DNA of 64,000 bases, taken from contig PBOJ01000017.1 of the NCBI GenBank assembly GCA_002724315.1, forward strand, positions 1-64,000. Direction: 5' to 3'. The position numbers and the translations under genes are program-made. This DNA comes from Planctomycetaceae bacterium (GTDB taxonomy: Bacteria > Planctomycetota > Planctomycetia > Planctomycetales > Planctomycetaceae). Under the pieces are notes generated by a model. The model worked only from the letters and a program-made list of their open reading frames with translations, was not told where the DNA came from and did no database searches. This document shows positions 1 to 9,059 of this stretch, one piece after another. Each line of letters opens with the position of its first letter. Position 1 is the stretch's first letter.

Positions 1-66
1 CGGAATACGACAACGGTGGATCTCGAAATCAACAATCTTCATCGGAACAACTCTCCCGGTTCGATC

Positions 67-1572
67 TCACGGCACGAAGTACTTGTAGATGCTCGTCGCT
101 CCCAAGGCGGTCATCGAGACTCCCGCAACGACAGTCACGATCTTCAGCCGCCGGCTCATCCGCAACGCGTCCGGCATCCGGAAATGATCCACCCAGAGCA
201 TGGCGAAACACCAAAGACCACAGGTGGCAGCCCCGCTGACCAAGCTCCCCAACGTCAGCCGCCCAATGATGTCGCCGGCCACAGACTGAGGCAACCAGGT
301 CAGTGTCATGCCGCCCAGCGTGCAGTAGCCTGTCACCAGCATCTTCATCCCTCGATCCGACAGCCGGCCGGTTGTCGTGGGGGCTAACACCGCACCAGCT
401 TCACGGCAGGTGTGACGGTAGACCTCGAAGGCACCGTACAGCGTGCCAATGAACGCCAGGAACACCCCACCACGGAAAACCCACTTCAATTGCGGATGCA
501 AAGCGGTCAGGAAGTCCTCCTGGTGAATCAGCAGTTCCTTGTCCACCGGGATCGCGTGCTTGGAATGCAACACCATCGCGCCGAGCATCGCAAACAGCAG
601 CGTGACCAGGATGACACACGCAAACGACCCGACCGCGTCGACAAGGGGGACACGGCTCCAGGCCCTGGCCCGTTCCATCGTGTTGTCATCCCGGATGCCG
701 CTCGCCAGTTCCTCTCGCGACACCGCCCCACGTCCGGCCAGGCCCCAGCCTTTCTCTCGAGACATCCCGATGTACCCGATGTAGTCATAAGCACCCCCGC
801 CGACCGCGGTCAGGTACAACGACACTTCCAGCCACGGGCTGCGACCGGCAAACCGCTCCTTCAAATCGGGGGTCTCATTCACCCACTCCGGGTAGTCCCC
901 CACTCGCGGAATCACCAGCCCGACAATGGCCTCGCGGAGATCCGGCCCCAGCACGACCACCGCGATCACCACCAGCCCAACCAGCACGCCCAGGACGACA
1001 ATCGAAGCCTTTTCGACAATGTCGTAGTTGGACGCCACAGCCAGCAGCAGGCAGACGACCAGCACCAGGGTTGCCCAGCCATTGGAACAGAACTCGAACC
1101 AGCCCCACGGCCCTACGTCATCACCCGACGTCGACAAGCCCGACAGGCGATGGATGTATCCGGCCAGAGTCTCCGGGATCGCCGAAAACGCAATTGGCAT
1201 CAGTCCCACTGCAGGCAACACGACCAGCAGTGGAAACCACATCGGCGGCCCCGGCAGCTGCCTCCAGCTCTCCAGCGGATGCTCACCGGTCAACGTGAAA
1301 TGACGGCTGGCCGTATAAACCTGAACCGCCTTGAAGGCCCCGCCGTAAAAGAAACACCACATCATGGCGTAAGAGAAAATCGCGCCGCCTCGTGAGGCGA
1401 TCACAAGCTCACCGCTGCCGATGGTCACCGAGGCGATGATCAGCCCGGGCCCCATCATTCGGAACAGGCGGCCGGGTCCACGGCCCCTCATCCGTTCAGG
1501 CAGTTCGGGATAGATCACCGCACCCGACTCATCCGGGACCGCAGCGGGCAATTCGGCGTGTTCATCGGACAT
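67..1572 (-). CDS. Nramp-related multi-spanning transporter lacking the metal-site motifs
   Basis: Integral membrane protein of about 501 residues with roughly eleven hydrophobic segments, arranged like the Nramp (SLC11) fold of the LeuT superfamily. The first helix reads GPGLIIASVTIGSGELV, where classical Nramp proteins carry DPGN. The sixth helix reads AVGGGAYDYIGYIG, where they carry a Met-Pro-His site. Both metal-coordinating motifs are therefore absent, so manganese or iron transport should not be assumed; substrate and ion coupling are unknown. The start is the ATG giving MSDEHAEL, because the upstream extension of the same frame has no membrane character and runs antisense to the neighbouring gene. 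It is divergent from the PSD1 gene at 1702. Family assignment is fairly sure, substrate is not. Confidence 0.8.
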   Translation of the reverse strand: MSDEHAELPAAVPDESGAVIYPELPERMRGRGPGRLFRMMGPGLIIASVTIGSGELVIASRGGAIFSYAMMWCFFYGGAFKAVQVYTASRHFTLTGEHPLESWRQLPGPPMWFPLLVVLPAVGLMPIAFSAIPETLAGYIHRLSGLSTSGDDVGPWGWFEFCSNGWATLVLVVCLLLAVASNYDIVEKASIVVLGVLVGLVVIAVVVLGPDLREAIVGLVIPRVGDYPEWVNETPDLKERFAGRSPWLEVSLYLTAVGGGAYDYIGYIGMSREKGWGLAGRGAVSREELASGIRDDNTMERARAWSRVPLVDAVGSFACVILVTLLFAMLGAMVLHSKHAIPVDKELLIHQEDFLTALHPQLKWVFRGGVFLAFIGTLYGAFEVYRHTCREAGAVLAPTTTGRLSDRGMKMLVTGYCTLGGMTLTWLPQSVAGDIIGRLTLGSLVSGAATCGLWCFAMLWVDHFRMPDALRMSRRLKIVTVVAGVSMTALGATSIYKYFVP

Positions 1573-1665
1573 CGTGAGACCACTGTGCCAGATGAGCCTT
1601 TGCGCTGCCAGCCGTCGGACCACCGGTCCGCAACGCCGCAACCAAGAACGGCCAGCCAGTCCCCG

Positions 1666-1692
1666 TTGAGCCCCTTGCAGACCTGTTATAAT
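1666..1692 (+). promoter_or_regulatory. Extended -10 promoter for the PSD1 gene
   Basis: A perfect TATAAT at 1687-1692 is preceded by TGT, forming an extended -10, with TTGAGC at 1666-1671 and a 15-base spacer. The expected transcription start is about 1698-1701 and the start codon is at 1702, so the message would be leaderless or nearly so. This is a consensus match only. Confidence 0.5.
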
Positions 1693-1701
1693 ATCCCCCC
1701 A

Positions 1702-4700
1702 ATGCCACGCCCCCTGATCACGTTCTGCATTTTTCTCGTCGCAGCTTTTGTTGCGCTGCCGACGCACTCCAAAGCACAGGCGGCAGCCCCCACGCCGAAG
1801 GATCTCGAGTTCTTCGAGAAGAAGGTCCGCCCGCTGATGGTCACTCACTGCCTGGAGTGCCATTCCGGTGACGAGCCCGAGGGACAACTGAGCATGGAGT
1901 CCCTCGGCGGTCTCCTGACCGGTGGCCTGCGAGGACCGGCACTTGTCCCCGGCAAGCCCGACCAGAGCCTGCTGGTGACAGCGATTCGTCACAACGAAGA
2001 ACTGAAAATGCCACCGAAGCGGAAACTCCCGACAACCGAACGGGCCATCCTGACCAGCTGGGTCAAACGCGGAGCCCCGTGGCCCAACGCCAAAGCCACT
2101 CCAAAACCCTCCAGCAAACCCAAGACTCCGGGCGGGCCGCTGTTCTCTCAGGCTCAAAAGCAGTATTGGGCCTTCCGTCCGCTGGCGACCGCAACGCCGC
2201 CCTCGGTGAAGGCCGAAAACTGGGTCAACAGCCCTATCGACCGGTACATCCTGGCTCGGCTCGAGGCCGCCGGACTCCAGCCAGCACCTCCGGCCTCACC
2301 CCTTGCATGGCTCCGACGAGTCACCTTCGACGTCACAGGCCTGCCCCCGACTCCCGGCGAAATCGAGAGTTTCCTGGGCGACACTTCCACCGAAGCACGC
2401 TCACGAGTCATCGACCGGTTGCTGGCCAGCCCTGCCTACGGCGAGCGGTGGGGCCGACACTGGCTGGACGTCGCCCGCTACGCCGACTCGAACGGGCTCG
2501 ACGAAAATCTCTGCTACGGCAACGCCTACCGCTACCGCGACTATGTCGTCGACGCTTTCAATGCGGACCTGCCCTACGACCAGTTCACCAGGGAACAACT
2601 GGCCGGGGACCTGATGACAGATGACGACAACACCGAAACTCGGCTGAGACGAATCATCGCGACCGGTTTCCTGGTGCTCGGACCCAAGATGCTCGCCGAG
2701 GATGACCCCCGGAAGATGCAAATGGACATCATCGACGAACAGATCGACACCATTGGCAAGACCTTCCTGGGCCTCACGTTTGGCTGTGCACGGTGCCACG
2801 ATCACAAGTTTGACCCGATCCCCACCTCCGATTACTACGCGCTGGCGGGAATCCTCAAGAGCACAAAGACGATGGAAAATTTCCGCGTCGTCGCCAAATG
2901 GAACGAGACCCAACTGGCAGACAGGGACGTCATTGCCAGCCAGGTCCGTCACAAGAAAAAGATCGCAGAATCCAAGAAAAAGATCGCAGACGACATCCGA
3001 CACGCCAAGGAGCGTCTGCTGAAGTCCGCCCGCCGCCGCGCCGGTGACTATCTGCTGGTCGCCACCGCCACGTGGCTCAGATCTCGACTGCTGATCGGAC
3101 AAAAACCGCTCGGTGGGACACCGCAGGCCGACAAGCAGCCCGGCGTCATTCTTCGCGAGGCCGAGTCCTATGACCGGGGCAATGCCGCCCGGCTCACCAC
3201 GGGTTACGGGAAGGGTATCGGAGTCATCGCCAGCAGCTCCGGGCTCAGCACGGCTGAATTCGACGTGACGATCAAGGACGCCGGAACTTTCCGACTGGAG
3301 TTCCGCTTGGCTGCCGTCCAGAGCCGCCCCTGTCGCATCCTTGTCAACGGAGGCGTCGTGGAAGCGGCCGCCCTGGGCCGCACCACGGGCAGCTGGTATC
3401 CGGACACCCAGAAATGGTCTGTCGAAGTCCTTGCCGAATTCAAGACCGGAAAAAACACGATCCGGATCGATCGCCAGGGCCCATTCCCCCACATCGACAA
3501 GTTTCTGATTGTCCCGATGTCCGGGAACGCGTCTGGCCAACTGGCCACACTGTCAGAACTGGCGCGAAAGGTGGACAACCCCAGCGGCCTGTACCCCGCA
3601 GTGCTGCAGCAATGGGTGGCACACCTCAAGGCCACTTCGGCCAACAAGACATCGCCCCTCTCTCTCTGGCACCACGCAGCTTCCGGTGCTGCAACCGCTC
3701 CGCCGACAACCGGCCCTCACCTGGCCAAGTACGCCAAGCAGCCACTTCCTCAACTCGCCGCCGGCTACACGGCACTTTTCAACGAGGTCGACGATCTCTG
3801 GCTGAAACAGACGGCCGACGGCAAAGACAAGCCCCTTGCCGATCCCGAACACGAGGCATTGCGTGGGATTCTTTACGGAGCCACAGGGCCCTACAAGCTC
3901 AGCAAAGAACTGGAGTCCGCCTTCGACAAAGCGACCAAGGAGCAGTTGGCAGCACAACGCAAGTCGCTGAAGTCGCTGGAGTCCACCAAGCCAAAACTGC
4001 CGCTGGCGATGGCCGTTGCCGACGGAGCGGTCGAAGACCTCAAGATCCACATCCGTGGTAGCTACCTGACGCTCGGTGCCCCCGCACCGCGAGGCTTCCC
4101 GAAAATCCTCGCCGGCGAGAACCAGGCTCCACTGCCCAAAAAAACCAGTGGCCGCCTGCACCTGGCCCGCTGGATGACACGTCCCGACAACCCCTTGACC
4201 CCACGCGTCATGGCCAACCGGGTTTGGCGATGGCACTTTGGCCACGGCCTGGTCCGCTCAACCGACAATTTCGGAACTCTCGGAGAACGCCCGACGCACC
4301 CCGGCCTGCTCGACTGGCTCGCTTCCGAACTGATCCGACGCGACTGGTCGATGAAATCGCTCCATCGCGAAATCCTGCTCTCCTCCACATTCGCCATGAG
4401 CACCCATTTCAACCAGCGTGCGGCGACTGCTGATCCGGAGAACCGCCTGCAGTGGCGAATGGACCGTCGCCGTCTGTCGGCTGAAGAAGTCCGTGACGCG
4501 TTGCTGTTCGTCGGCGGAATGATGGACCGACGAATCGGGGGATCGCTAATGACGGTCAACAACCGGGCCTACGTGACCGGCACCGGACACAACATGAAGA
4601 CCGATGTCTACGAGAACACCCGGCGGAGCATTTACCAGCCGGTCGTCCGCAGCGCGCTCTTTGATGTCTTCCAGGCCTTTGATTTTGCCGACCCCAGCCT

Positions 4701-5055
4701 GCCCAACGGTGACCGGGTCACAACCACGATCGCTCCACAGGCCCTGTTCCTGATGAACAGCGCACTGGTGGACAACCAGTCATCGGCCATTGCCGAACGC
4801 GTTCTGGCACTGGAGGGCGACGAAGCATTCCGCCTGAAAACCCTCTACCAGTCCCTGCTGGGAAGGGGCCCCGACACCGTCGAGACCGGGCAGGCCGCAT
4901 CATTCCTATCCGAGTACCGTCGGGCGGCCACCGAGGACGATAAAACCAACAACGATGTGAAGGACAAAGCGAAGCTGGCCTCGCCGACAATTCGTGCGTG
5001 GCGGGCCCTGTGCCGCGTCCTGTTGTCCAGCACCGAGTTCGTCTACGCCGAGTAA
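1702..5055 (+). CDS. PSD1-type secreted cytochrome c / DUF1549 / DUF1553 protein with an inserted CBM-like domain
   Basis: Protein of 1117 residues. The signal peptide (about 1-27) is followed by a planctomycete cytochrome c domain whose haem site CLECH is at 50-54. A DUF1549 domain spans roughly 175-400 and contains a second CxxCH (CARCH). A beta-sandwich segment at about 481-606 resembles CBM6/35 carbohydrate-binding modules, and DUF1553 fills about 780-1117. The biochemical role of this family is unproven; such proteins are thought to act outside the cytoplasmic membrane, perhaps in polymer breakdown or electron transfer. The start is set by the signal peptide and by the -10 box ending only 9 bases upstream. 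A DUF1501 gene follows 26 bases downstream, the usual planctomycete pairing. Confidence 0.93.
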   Translation: MPRPLITFCIFLVAAFVALPTHSKAQAAAPTPKDLEFFEKKVRPLMVTHCLECHSGDEPEGQLSMESLGGLLTGGLRGPALVPGKPDQSLLVTAIRHNEELKMPPKRKLPTTERAILTSWVKRGAPWPNAKATPKPSSKPKTPGGPLFSQAQKQYWAFRPLATATPPSVKAENWVNSPIDRYILARLEAAGLQPAPPASPLAWLRRVTFDVTGLPPTPGEIESFLGDTSTEARSRVIDRLLASPAYGERWGRHWLDVARYADSNGLDENLCYGNAYRYRDYVVDAFNADLPYDQFTREQLAGDLMTDDDNTETRLRRIIATGFLVLGPKMLAEDDPRKMQMDIIDEQIDTIGKTFLGLTFGCARCHDHKFDPIPTSDYYALAGILKSTKTMENFRVVAKWNETQLADRDVIASQVRHKKKIAESKKKIADDIRHAKERLLKSARRRAGDYLLVATATWLRSRLLIGQKPLGGTPQADKQPGVILREAESYDRGNAARLTTGYGKGIGVIASSSGLSTAEFDVTIKDAGTFRLEFRLAAVQSRPCRILVNGGVVEAAALGRTTGSWYPDTQKWSVEVLAEFKTGKNTIRIDRQGPFPHIDKFLIVPMSGNASGQLATLSELARKVDNPSGLYPAVLQQWVAHLKATSANKTSPLSLWHHAASGAATAPPTTGPHLAKYAKQPLPQLAAGYTALFNEVDDLWLKQTADGKDKPLADPEHEALRGILYGATGPYKLSKELESAFDKATKEQLAAQRKSLKSLESTKPKLPLAMAVADGAVEDLKIHIRGSYLTLGAPAPRGFPKILAGENQAPLPKKTSGRLHLARWMTRPDNPLTPRVMANRVWRWHFGHGLVRSTDNFGTLGERPTHPGLLDWLASELIRRDWSMKSLHREILLSSTFAMSTHFNQRAATADPENRLQWRMDRRRLSAEEVRDALLFVGGMMDRRIGGSLMTVNNRAYVTGTGHNMKTDVYENTRRSIYQPVVRSALFDVFQAFDFADPSLPNGDRVTTTIAPQALFLMNSALVDNQSSAIAERVLALEGDEAFRLKTLYQSLLGRGPDTVETGQAASFLSEYRRAATEDDKTNNDVKDKAKLASPTIRAWRALCRVLLSSTEFVYAE

Positions 5056-5081
5056 AGCCACGCCACCTTCAAGAAGTCCCC

Positions 5082-6524
5082 ATGCCCAACAACTCACACT
5101 GTTGCAACCAGTTCACCCCGGTAACCAACCGCCGGGACATGCTGACGTCTTCGGCCACGGGATTCGGCATGCTGGCGCTTGCCGACCTGTTGAGCAAACA
5201 GGCGACCGCCGAGACGCCCTCGCAACAGAACAACCCACTGGCCCCTCGTGACCCCCACTTCACGCCAAAAGCCAAACGCGTGATCTTTCTGTTCATGCAT
5301 GGTGGCCCGTCACACGTCGACACCTTCGATCACAAGCCCCAATTGGACAAGGACCACGGCAAACCTCTGCCATTCCCCAAACCGCGGATCGTATCCGGAG
5401 CCACCGGCAACCTGCTGAAGTCGCCGTGGCCGTTCAAGCAACACGGCGAGAGCGGCGCCTGGGTCAGTTCGGTTTTCCCCAAGATCGCCGAGATCACCGA
5501 CGATCTCTGCTTCATCAAATCGATGTACGGCTCGAACTCACGTCACGGCGGCGCCCTGCTGGAACTGCACACCGGAAGCGACACGTTCATCCGCCCCAGC
5601 ATGGGATCGTGGATCAACTACGGACTGGGAACTGAGAACCAGAACCTGCCCGGCTACATCACGATCTGCCCGAGCCTGACTCATGGCGGCGTCAACAACT
5701 GGAGTTCGGCCTTCCTGCCCGCCGTCTACCAGGGCACCCCCATGGGCGACGCCGCCACTCCGGCCGAACGGGCCCGGTTCCCCTTCATCGGCGGCAAGTC
5801 AAAGGTCCGACGTCGCTCGCTACAACGCATGGAACTCGACCTGCTGAACCGCATCAACCGGCAGCGATTCAAGGAGACCGGACCCGACTCGGACCTCGAA
5901 AGCCGAATCGCATCCTTTGAACTGGCTTTCCGCATGCAGAGCGAAGCACCGCAACTGCAGGACATCAGCGACGAACCCAAGTCTATCCACAAACTCTACG
6001 GGCTCGACAACGACGCCACCAAGGACTTTGGCCGCCAGTGCCTGATGGCAAGACGGTTCTCCGAACGCGGCGTCCGCTTCGTCCAAGTCTCTCACAGCTA
6101 CAAGTGGGACCAGCACGGCGGACTGAAAAAATCGCTCCCGCAGAATGCCCTGGAAGTCGACCAGCCGATTCATGGCCTGATCCGCGACCTCAAGCAACGT
6201 GGTCTTCTGGAAGACACACTGGTGCTGTGGGGCGGCGAATTCGGCCGCACTCCGGTCGCACAGGGCAATGACGGTCGAGACCACAACCCCCACGCCCTGA
6301 CAATGTTCTTGGCTGGAGGTGGTGTCAAACCGGGAATCAGCCACGGCGCCACAGACGAATACGGCTATTATTCGGTGGAGAACAAGGTTCACTTCCACGA
6401 CCTTCACGCCACGATGCTGCATCTGCTCGGACTCGACCACACCCGGCTCACCTATCGTTATTCTGGTCGTGACTTCCGATTGACCGATATTCATGGTGAG
6501 ATCGTTCACGACATCCTTGCCTGA
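5082..6524 (+). CDS. DUF1501 secreted protein (alkaline phosphatase/sulfatase-like fold)
   Basis: Protein of 480 residues. The N-terminus carries NRRDMLTSSATGFGMLALADL, a twin-arginine-type leader followed by a hydrophobic stretch. The body has the DUF1501 landmarks FLFMHGGPSHVDTFD, a WGGEFGRTP segment and RDHNPHA near the C-terminus. This family is distantly related to the alkaline phosphatase/sulfatase superfamily, but no substrate is established. The ATG at 5082 is preferred over an in-frame start inside the previous gene because it begins the leader. It follows the PSD1 gene by 26 bases and precedes a second, divergent DUF1501 paralogue, so the three are probably cotranscribed and exported together. 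Confidence 0.92.
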   Translation: MPNNSHCCNQFTPVTNRRDMLTSSATGFGMLALADLLSKQATAETPSQQNNPLAPRDPHFTPKAKRVIFLFMHGGPSHVDTFDHKPQLDKDHGKPLPFPKPRIVSGATGNLLKSPWPFKQHGESGAWVSSVFPKIAEITDDLCFIKSMYGSNSRHGGALLELHTGSDTFIRPSMGSWINYGLGTENQNLPGYITICPSLTHGGVNNWSSAFLPAVYQGTPMGDAATPAERARFPFIGGKSKVRRRSLQRMELDLLNRINRQRFKETGPDSDLESRIASFELAFRMQSEAPQLQDISDEPKSIHKLYGLDNDATKDFGRQCLMARRFSERGVRFVQVSHSYKWDQHGGLKKSLPQNALEVDQPIHGLIRDLKQRGLLEDTLVLWGGEFGRTPVAQGNDGRDHNPHALTMFLAGGGVKPGISHGATDEYGYYSVENKVHFHDLHATMLHLLGLDHTRLTYRYSGRDFRLTDIHGEIVHDILA

Positions 6525-6569
6525 CCCACACACCGCCCCCACGCTGTCCCCAGCGACAAGGACATTCCC

Positions 6570-7895
6570 ATGTTGACCTTCTCCGGACGCTCAGCACCAT
6601 TTTGTGACGGCATCTCTCGCCGCAACGCAATCCAGATCGGCAGCCTCGGCATGGCCGGTTTTGGCGGCCTGGGTCTTGACCGGGTCCTTCGTGCCCGGAA
6701 CACCCAGCCAATTGCGTCCCGAAAAAACACCTCGGTCATCTTCATCGAACTGGCCGGCGGCCCAACCCAATTCGAGACCTACGACCCCAAACCTCATGCT
6801 CCCAAGGAGTACCGTGGCGCATTCGGAACCGTGCAGACCAGTCTACCGGGCGTGATCTTCAGTGAATGGATGCCGCGGCAAGCCAAGCTGGCTGACAAAT
6901 TGGCGATCGTGCGATCGATTCACCACCCCAGCAACAGCCACGACCCCTCGAGTCACCTGACCCAGACCGGTTACTACAAACGGGGACCCAAGGGAGGCAT
7001 CAACCAGATGCCCGCATTCGGATGCGTGGTGGCCAAGGTTCGAGGCCCCAATGCCCCGACGTTGCCTCCCTACGTCGCCGTCCCTCGTATTATGCGTAAT
7101 GGCGGGCCGGCTCACCTGGGCAAGAGCTTCAACCCGTTCGAAACCGTCACCGACCCCTCCAAGAAGGGCTTCAAGGTCCAGAACCTGGCCCTCAACAAGA
7201 CTCTCAACCGTCAACGCCTCAGCGACCGGAAAAGCCTTCTCGGAGCACTCGATGCCCAGCGGCGGCTCGCCGACCTGCAGGGAGCTTCTGAAGCCGTCGA
7301 CGACTTCACCTACCAGGCGTTCGACCTGATCACCGGAGATGCCGCCCGCGTGGCGTTCGACATTGATGCCGAACCGGACTCCATCCGCGACGCTTACGGC
7401 CGAACATCCAACGGACAGAGCCTGTTGTTGGCCAGGCGATTGGTCGAACACGGAGTCACGTGCGTCACGGTCCGCGTCACTGGTTGGGACGACCACAGCA
7501 AGATCGCCGACCGTCTGAAAACGAAGGCCCCCAGTTACGACCAGGGAGCCGCCGCACTGGTCAGCGACCTCCACGACCGGGGACTCGCCGACGATGTCCT
7601 GGTCGTCTCAATGGGAGAATTCGGCAGAACTCCCCGAGTCAACAAGAACGCGGGGCGCGACCACTGGGGAGCGGTAATGAGCGTCATGCTGTCCGGTGGC
7701 GGCCTGCAGACGGGGGTACTCGGCGCATCGAATTCACGGGGCGAGGTCCCTGCGGCCAACGCTTACCGACCCGAAAACGTCCTGGCGATGATCTATCGGC
7801 ACTTGGGCATCGACCCGGGCATGACCTTCGACGACTTCAGTGGACGGCCACGACACCTGCTGGAACGCCGCGAACTGATCAAGGAACTGGTGTGA
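6570..7895 (+). CDS. DUF1501 secreted protein, second paralogue
   Basis: Protein of 441 residues with an N-terminal SRRNAIQIGSLGMAGFGGLGL leader, again a twin-arginine-like pair followed by a hydrophobic run. DUF1501 landmarks are FIELAGGPTQFETYDPK near residue 55, SMGEFGRTPRVNKNAGRDHW near 350, and a closing segment of the usual HLGIDPG type. It is shorter than, and clearly diverged from, the preceding DUF1501 gene, and belongs to the subfamily with RDHWGAVMS rather than RDHNPHA. The stop codon overlaps the GTG of the following peptidase gene by four bases, so translation of the two is probably coupled. Enzymatic activity is unknown. Confidence 0.92.
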   Translation: MLTFSGRSAPFCDGISRRNAIQIGSLGMAGFGGLGLDRVLRARNTQPIASRKNTSVIFIELAGGPTQFETYDPKPHAPKEYRGAFGTVQTSLPGVIFSEWMPRQAKLADKLAIVRSIHHPSNSHDPSSHLTQTGYYKRGPKGGINQMPAFGCVVAKVRGPNAPTLPPYVAVPRIMRNGGPAHLGKSFNPFETVTDPSKKGFKVQNLALNKTLNRQRLSDRKSLLGALDAQRRLADLQGASEAVDDFTYQAFDLITGDAARVAFDIDAEPDSIRDAYGRTSNGQSLLLARRLVEHGVTCVTVRVTGWDDHSKIADRLKTKAPSYDQGAAALVSDLHDRGLADDVLVVSMGEFGRTPRVNKNAGRDHWGAVMSVMLSGGGLQTGVLGASNSRGEVPAANAYRPENVLAMIYRHLGIDPGMTFDDFSGRPRHLLERRELIKELV

Positions 7896-9049
7896 CCGAT
7901 CGGCCCGACAGCCCGGCAGCTGCCGACCACCTGCAACTGGATCCGGCACTTTGCCGAGAACGTCAACGACGGCTCATCGCCGTGATGGTCCGGCGTGATC
8001 TCGAACGCGTTCTCCTCGTCCAACCCGAACACGTCCAGTACCTGACCGGCTTCCGGACACCACACACCCTGCTCAAGACCGCCGTCGCGCTCGACGCGGA
8101 CGGCCACTGCACCCTCGCCGCCCCCAACGCGGCTCCCGACAACGTGGCGGCTGACACTGTTGTCACCTTCGAGGCCCAGTGGCGCGCCACGCTCAGGCAG
8201 GAACAACCGCGAGAATCCAGTCGCGTCCTCTCCGCCGCGCTTGACGGCCGCCCACCGGTCGAACGCCTGGGCGTCGAGTTCTCCACGTTCGGCCCTCACT
8301 TCCAGGCCGCCATCGGTTCAGCAACATCACAGACTTCCGACGTCGAACCCGACCTCTGGCAACTCCGACGGAACAAGGATCCCGACGAACTGGCCATGAT
8401 TGGCCGAGCCATCGAGTGCACCGAGGCGATGTACCGGCGGGCCCGGGAGATCATCCAGCCGGGTATCACCGAACTGGAGGTGTTCAATCAACTGCACTCG
8501 GCAGCCGTCGAGGTCGCCGGAGAGCCGCTGACCGCTCTCGGCAATGACTACCAGGCCAACTCACCCGGCGGCCCTCCGCGACCTCGGCAAGCTGGGGCAG
8601 GGGAATTGTTCGTCCTCGATCTGGGACCAGCCTACCGGGGCTATTACGCCGACAATTGCCGCACAATATCAGTCGATGGGCAGCCGACTGATGACCAGTT
8701 GAAGGCGTGGCAGGCCATCGTCGACACACTCGACATGGTCGAACAGACAGTGCGGCCGGGCACCAGTTGCCGCCAACTGTTTCAGACGGCCCAGGACATG
8801 CTCGATGAGTACCGCCCCGGAGCCTTCTTTCATCATCTCGGACACGCCTTCGGCCTGTTCCCCCACGAAGGACCTCACCTGAACCCCAACTGGGACGACA
8901 CGTTCGAAGAGGGTGACGTGTTCACCGCCGAACCAGGACTGTACGGTCCGGAACTGAAGGCCGGCATCCGGCTGGAACAGAACTACCGCGTCACCGCCGA
9001 CGGTGTCCAGAGGCTCACATCGCACCCGTTGGAACTCGCTGTCGATTGA
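7892..9049 (+). CDS. M24 family metallopeptidase (Xaa-Pro aminopeptidase-like)
   Basis: Protein of 385 residues with the creatinase-type N-terminal domain (about 1-165) and a C-terminal pita-bread domain. The five metal ligands are recognisable: two Asp in LDLGPAYRGYYADNCRT (about 242 and 253), His in HHLGHAFGLFPHEGPHL, Glu in AEPGLYGP and Glu in RLEQNY. Family members usually remove an N-terminal residue preceding proline; related enzymes cleave creatine-like amides. The GTG at 7892 is chosen because it overlaps the upstream stop in a GTGA pair, whereas the longer open frame only shadows the DUF1501 gene. No signal peptide is seen, so a cytoplasmic location is likely. Its link to the DUF1501 genes is by position only. 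Confidence 0.88.
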   Translation: MTDRPDSPAAADHLQLDPALCRERQRRLIAVMVRRDLERVLLVQPEHVQYLTGFRTPHTLLKTAVALDADGHCTLAAPNAAPDNVAADTVVTFEAQWRATLRQEQPRESSRVLSAALDGRPPVERLGVEFSTFGPHFQAAIGSATSQTSDVEPDLWQLRRNKDPDELAMIGRAIECTEAMYRRAREIIQPGITELEVFNQLHSAAVEVAGEPLTALGNDYQANSPGGPPRPRQAGAGELFVLDLGPAYRGYYADNCRTISVDGQPTDDQLKAWQAIVDTLDMVEQTVRPGTSCRQLFQTAQDMLDEYRPGAFFHHLGHAFGLFPHEGPHLNPNWDDTFEEGDVFTAEPGLYGPELKAGIRLEQNYRVTADGVQRLTSHPLELAVD

Positions 9050-9059
9050 TCCGGCCGGG

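Noticed and set aside
2401-3540. Long minus-strand open frame (379 codons) inside the PSD1 gene
   Set aside because: It is a shadow of the real plus-strand gene in high-GC DNA; no domain or start signal, and the sense gene has clear DUF1549 motifs.
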